Below, one piece after another: positions 62,040-64,000 of a stretch of 64,000 nucleotides of DNA. Every line of letters begins with the position of its first letter. Within the stretch, counting starts at the first letter, position 1. The position numbers and the translations under genes are program-made. Origin of the DNA: Nymphaea colorata (lineage: Eukaryota; Streptophyta; Magnoliopsida; Nymphaeales; Nymphaeaceae); the NCBI RefSeq assembly GCF_008831285.2, contig NC_045146.1:16423149-16487148 (forward strand), given 5' to 3'. The notes below the pieces were generated by a model. It ran no database searches, was not told the origin of the DNA, and saw only the letters and a list, made by a program, of their open reading frames with translations.

Positions 62040-62850
62040 AAGGGAGGTTTCTTTAGCGTAGGAACACTAGATCTATGAAGAAGGGATGTCTTGGCAATAT
62101 CAAATTCCAGCTCCAATTCCTTGAGAAAAACATAAAACTGAATCTTCTTGAGTTTGTTTTTCTTTTAGCAAAATATCATGAGAATCATGCCACTGCAGTT
62201 CAAAAATAGATAACTGATCCCATTTTTGAATTGAGATAGTTCACCATAGCAATCTTTAATGGATTTCTCCCCTTGTTGTAACTTTGAAATTTTAACTTGA
62301 ATGAATATTCCATTTATGGGCACATCTTTCATTGTATTCATTTCTTTCAAGAATTCCCATTCATAAGCATGCTCAAACCTGGCAAGTTGAGCACTCATGG
62401 ATGATTCCTACTATTGAGTGGGAATCCAATTAGCTTCTTTTTCAGAACCATCAATGAAACCCCAAAGTCCTTTTCCACTTATATGATGCTTCATAATAGA
62501 AGCCCTTGTCACATAATTCATAGATGTCCGCTTCCATGATAACAGGTGAAAAGAAATAGAAGGAAGTGATGAGCACACCCAGTTGAAGGTTGAGTCTGAT
62601 ATGATCTCCAAGAACAGTCTTTGAACCATGAGGTCTTCCAAGACCTTTACAATTTTCAATCAGTACTACATTATTCTTCTCTTCAGTATCAGAAAAATGC
62701 AGAAAAGTCTAATAGCAGCACCAAACGAACTGATGAGATTCTTGCAAAATATCGTCTAACTGTTGGTGGTCACAGCATCAATGAAGCTCATTCTTTCCCA
62801 CAATTTGGTACAGGAAATATTAGGTCATACAGTACCAGGCTTTGATACCA
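62040..62850 (-). mobile_element. Decayed Copia-type retrotransposon 5' part (PBS and gag)
   Basis: On the minus strand, TGGTATCAAAGCC (62850-62838) is a one-base variant of the Copia initiator-Met primer-binding site. Downstream, 62659-62411 encodes a gag start with KGLWGFIDGS, typical of Copia gag, and 62398-62060 contains KLQQGEKSIKDCYGELSQF and a following FLKELELEFDIAKTSLLHR-like block. The two parts are separated by stops. Protease, integrase and reverse transcriptase are absent. The LTR would lie to the right of 62851. Confidence 0.65.
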
Positions 62851-62948
62851 TGTAAACGGCATTGATATAGATGTAAATCTACATTCAAAAAATCTGTCTA
62901 TCACCAAGGATATAGATAAATATTTCCCACTATAATAGCTTCACAACC

Positions 62949-63040
62949 TATGTCACATGGGTGCGGGTACGGCACGGGTTCGGATACGGCATTTTTTGAA
63001 AATTGTGGGTACGCAGGTACAACAAATCTTTTAATTCCCA
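62949..63040. repeat. Fragment of the TATGTCAC GC-rich MITE family
   Basis: TATGTCACATGGGTGCGG followed by TACGGCACGG and TTTTTTGAAAAT corresponds in order to the reverse complement of the right end of the element at 23425-23779. The second terminus was not found. Confidence 0.55.
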
Positions 63041-63277
63041 AAAATGAACAAATGAAAAAAAAACATTAGCTGTTCTACAAAACTGGTCTCACAGACTCAC
63101 AATCTCACAGTCTGTCAATTCTCATAACTACACATCAATGAAGAACATTGAAAGAAATAAAAAAAACAACTGGTTGCTGAAATAGCTGATAGATCAAACC
63201 AACCATGATGAAATGAAACCAAACAAAAGTGGCAGCCAACAAATAAACACATATAGATCAAACAAAAGGTTAAAACA

Positions 63278-63536
63278 TGTTGAATTAGAAAAGTTTTATG
63301 TTTTAGGAGGCTCTTCGTAATATTAAAGAGTTATAAGACCTCTTTAATATTTTCGTTGTTTCTCATTGATTTATTTTGTAAATCTCTTTTCTACCCTAAT
63401 CTCTTTTATAAGGGAGATTAGGGTTAACGTAATAACAACTTTTTGGGTTAGCCATACGGCTGCCTCTCTCTCTATCTCCCTCTCTCTCGCTCTCTCCACA
63501 TCTCACGACAGACCTTCTTATTTCACCGCTGCAACA
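63278..63536 (+). mobile_element. Copia-type 5' LTR (259 bp)
   Basis: The block starts TGTTG and ends CAACA, a perfect 5-bp inverted terminal repeat, and is followed at once by the primer-binding site TGGTATCAGAGC (63537-63548), complementary to initiator Met tRNA. It contains a CT-rich tract at 63461-63498. The upstream 5 bases are AAACA, the candidate target duplication, whose partner would lie beyond the window. Confidence 0.75.
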
Positions 63537-64000
63537 TGGTATCAGAGCAGGCGTGAATCAGGCTGGCGACGTGAGAAACAAAAAAAAATCTGTTGTCGAC
63601 GTTTCTGAGGCGTAAATCAGGCTGGCGACGTGAATCAGGCTGTCGACTTCTCCTCTTCAGGCTGTCGACTTCTCCTCTTCAGGCTATCTCTTCCACCGTC
63701 TCCTTCCCTTCTCCCTCTTCCGTCTCCTTCTCCTACTACACACGACACGACTGGGTTGAGCTGACTGTTTTCCAGCAGCTGACCCGTGTGGAGGAGTCTA
63801 TTGACGCTATGAAATCTGCGTGAATAGACTCCAGCTATGGGTATCTACATATATATATTTTTTTGCAGCTGGGTGGGAGTTTGCGATAGTTTATGTTGAA
63901 TGCTTTCGTTGCTATTCATGATTCGTAGAAAATAAAACTGTGGTACAGCAGCGTTAGATGCAAGTAGATACGTTGTTGGTTGCTAAAGCCATTGCAAGCA
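63537..64000 (+). mobile_element. Copia-type internal region, leader, runs off window
   Basis: After the primer-binding site comes a leader with TCAGGCTG(G/T)CGAC at 63558, 63617, 63635 and 63657, the last two being part of a 22-bp tandem unit that recurs partially at 63679. A frame from 63593 to 63823 is open but serine-rich and not clearly gag. The window ends before any diagnostic polyprotein domain. Confidence 0.6.

Larger units (their letters stand above)
60988..64000 (+). other. PNPase intron 14, at least 3.0 kb, hosting retroelements
   Basis: After the exon 14 donor (GTAAAT) no further PNPase exon is found to the window end, although the KH domain is incomplete and the S1 domain missing. 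The intron holds a 170-bp tandem duplication, a decayed minus-strand Copia 5' half, a fragment of the Mutator-like MITE family (about 62949-63040) and the 5' end of a plus-strand Copia element. An alternative is that the gene is disrupted here and no downstream exons exist. Confidence 0.6.

Overview
This window is plant nuclear DNA: an AT-rich flowering-plant chromosome segment with long non-coding stretches, GT-AG introns, many (TA)n, (GA)n and (CT)n microsatellites, plant-type transposable-element remnants and a fragment of chloroplast DNA. Codon use and intron sizes do not look grass-like, but the sequence does not let me name the species.

Four protein-coding genes and one RNA gene can be supported. 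(1) 6692-8135, plus strand: a complete four-exon D-type cyclin of the CYCD3 class, 365 aa, with an N-terminal LxCxE retinoblastoma-binding motif. (2) 26396-20583, minus strand: a complete three-exon DCL/DUF3223 protein, 186 aa, with an organelle-targeting type N-terminus and a 4.3-kb first intron that carries a Mutator-like MITE. (3) 29581-29662, plus strand: a tRNA-Ser(GCT) with one mismatch in its acceptor stem, beside a decayed chloroplast rps11 fragment. (4) 33887-35545, plus strand: an intronless F-box/leucine-rich-repeat gene of the VFB/SKIP2 type, 552 aa. (5) 48574-60987 and beyond the right edge, plus strand: the first 14 coding exons of a mitochondrial-type polyribonucleotide nucleotidyltransferase (PNPase), covering both RNase PH cores and the KH domain. 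The S1 domain lies past the window. An apparent 1-nt deletion in an A7 run breaks the KH-domain reading frame.

Layout: 1-6.6 kb has no gene, only microsatellites and GAGCTCGA-type repeat debris. 6.7-8.1 kb is the cyclin. 8.2-18.9 kb is gene-poor. 18.9-19.4 kb has unassigned open frames. 20.6-26.4 kb is the DCL gene. 29.1-29.7 kb is the rps11 fragment, an unrecognised broken frame and the tRNA. 33.3-35.7 kb is the F-box gene. 35.7-48 kb is repeat-rich (a small TIR element, a 374-bp TRIM-like retrotransposon, a hAT-like MITE, tandem duplications). 48-64 kb is the PNPase gene. Its last visible intron is more than 3 kb and holds an internal 170-bp duplication, a decayed minus-strand Copia gag and the left end of a plus-strand Copia element that runs off the window.

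The genes are not an operon or cluster. They are unrelated housekeeping and regulatory loci: G1/S control, organelle biogenesis, ubiquitin-ligase targeting, organelle RNA processing. I found no clear previously undescribed system. The most checkable unusual items are the PNPase frameshift, the MULE-type MITE with a perfect 9-bp target duplication, the TRIM-like element, the rearranged rps11 insertion, and the unassigned open frames at about 19 kb and 29.4 kb.
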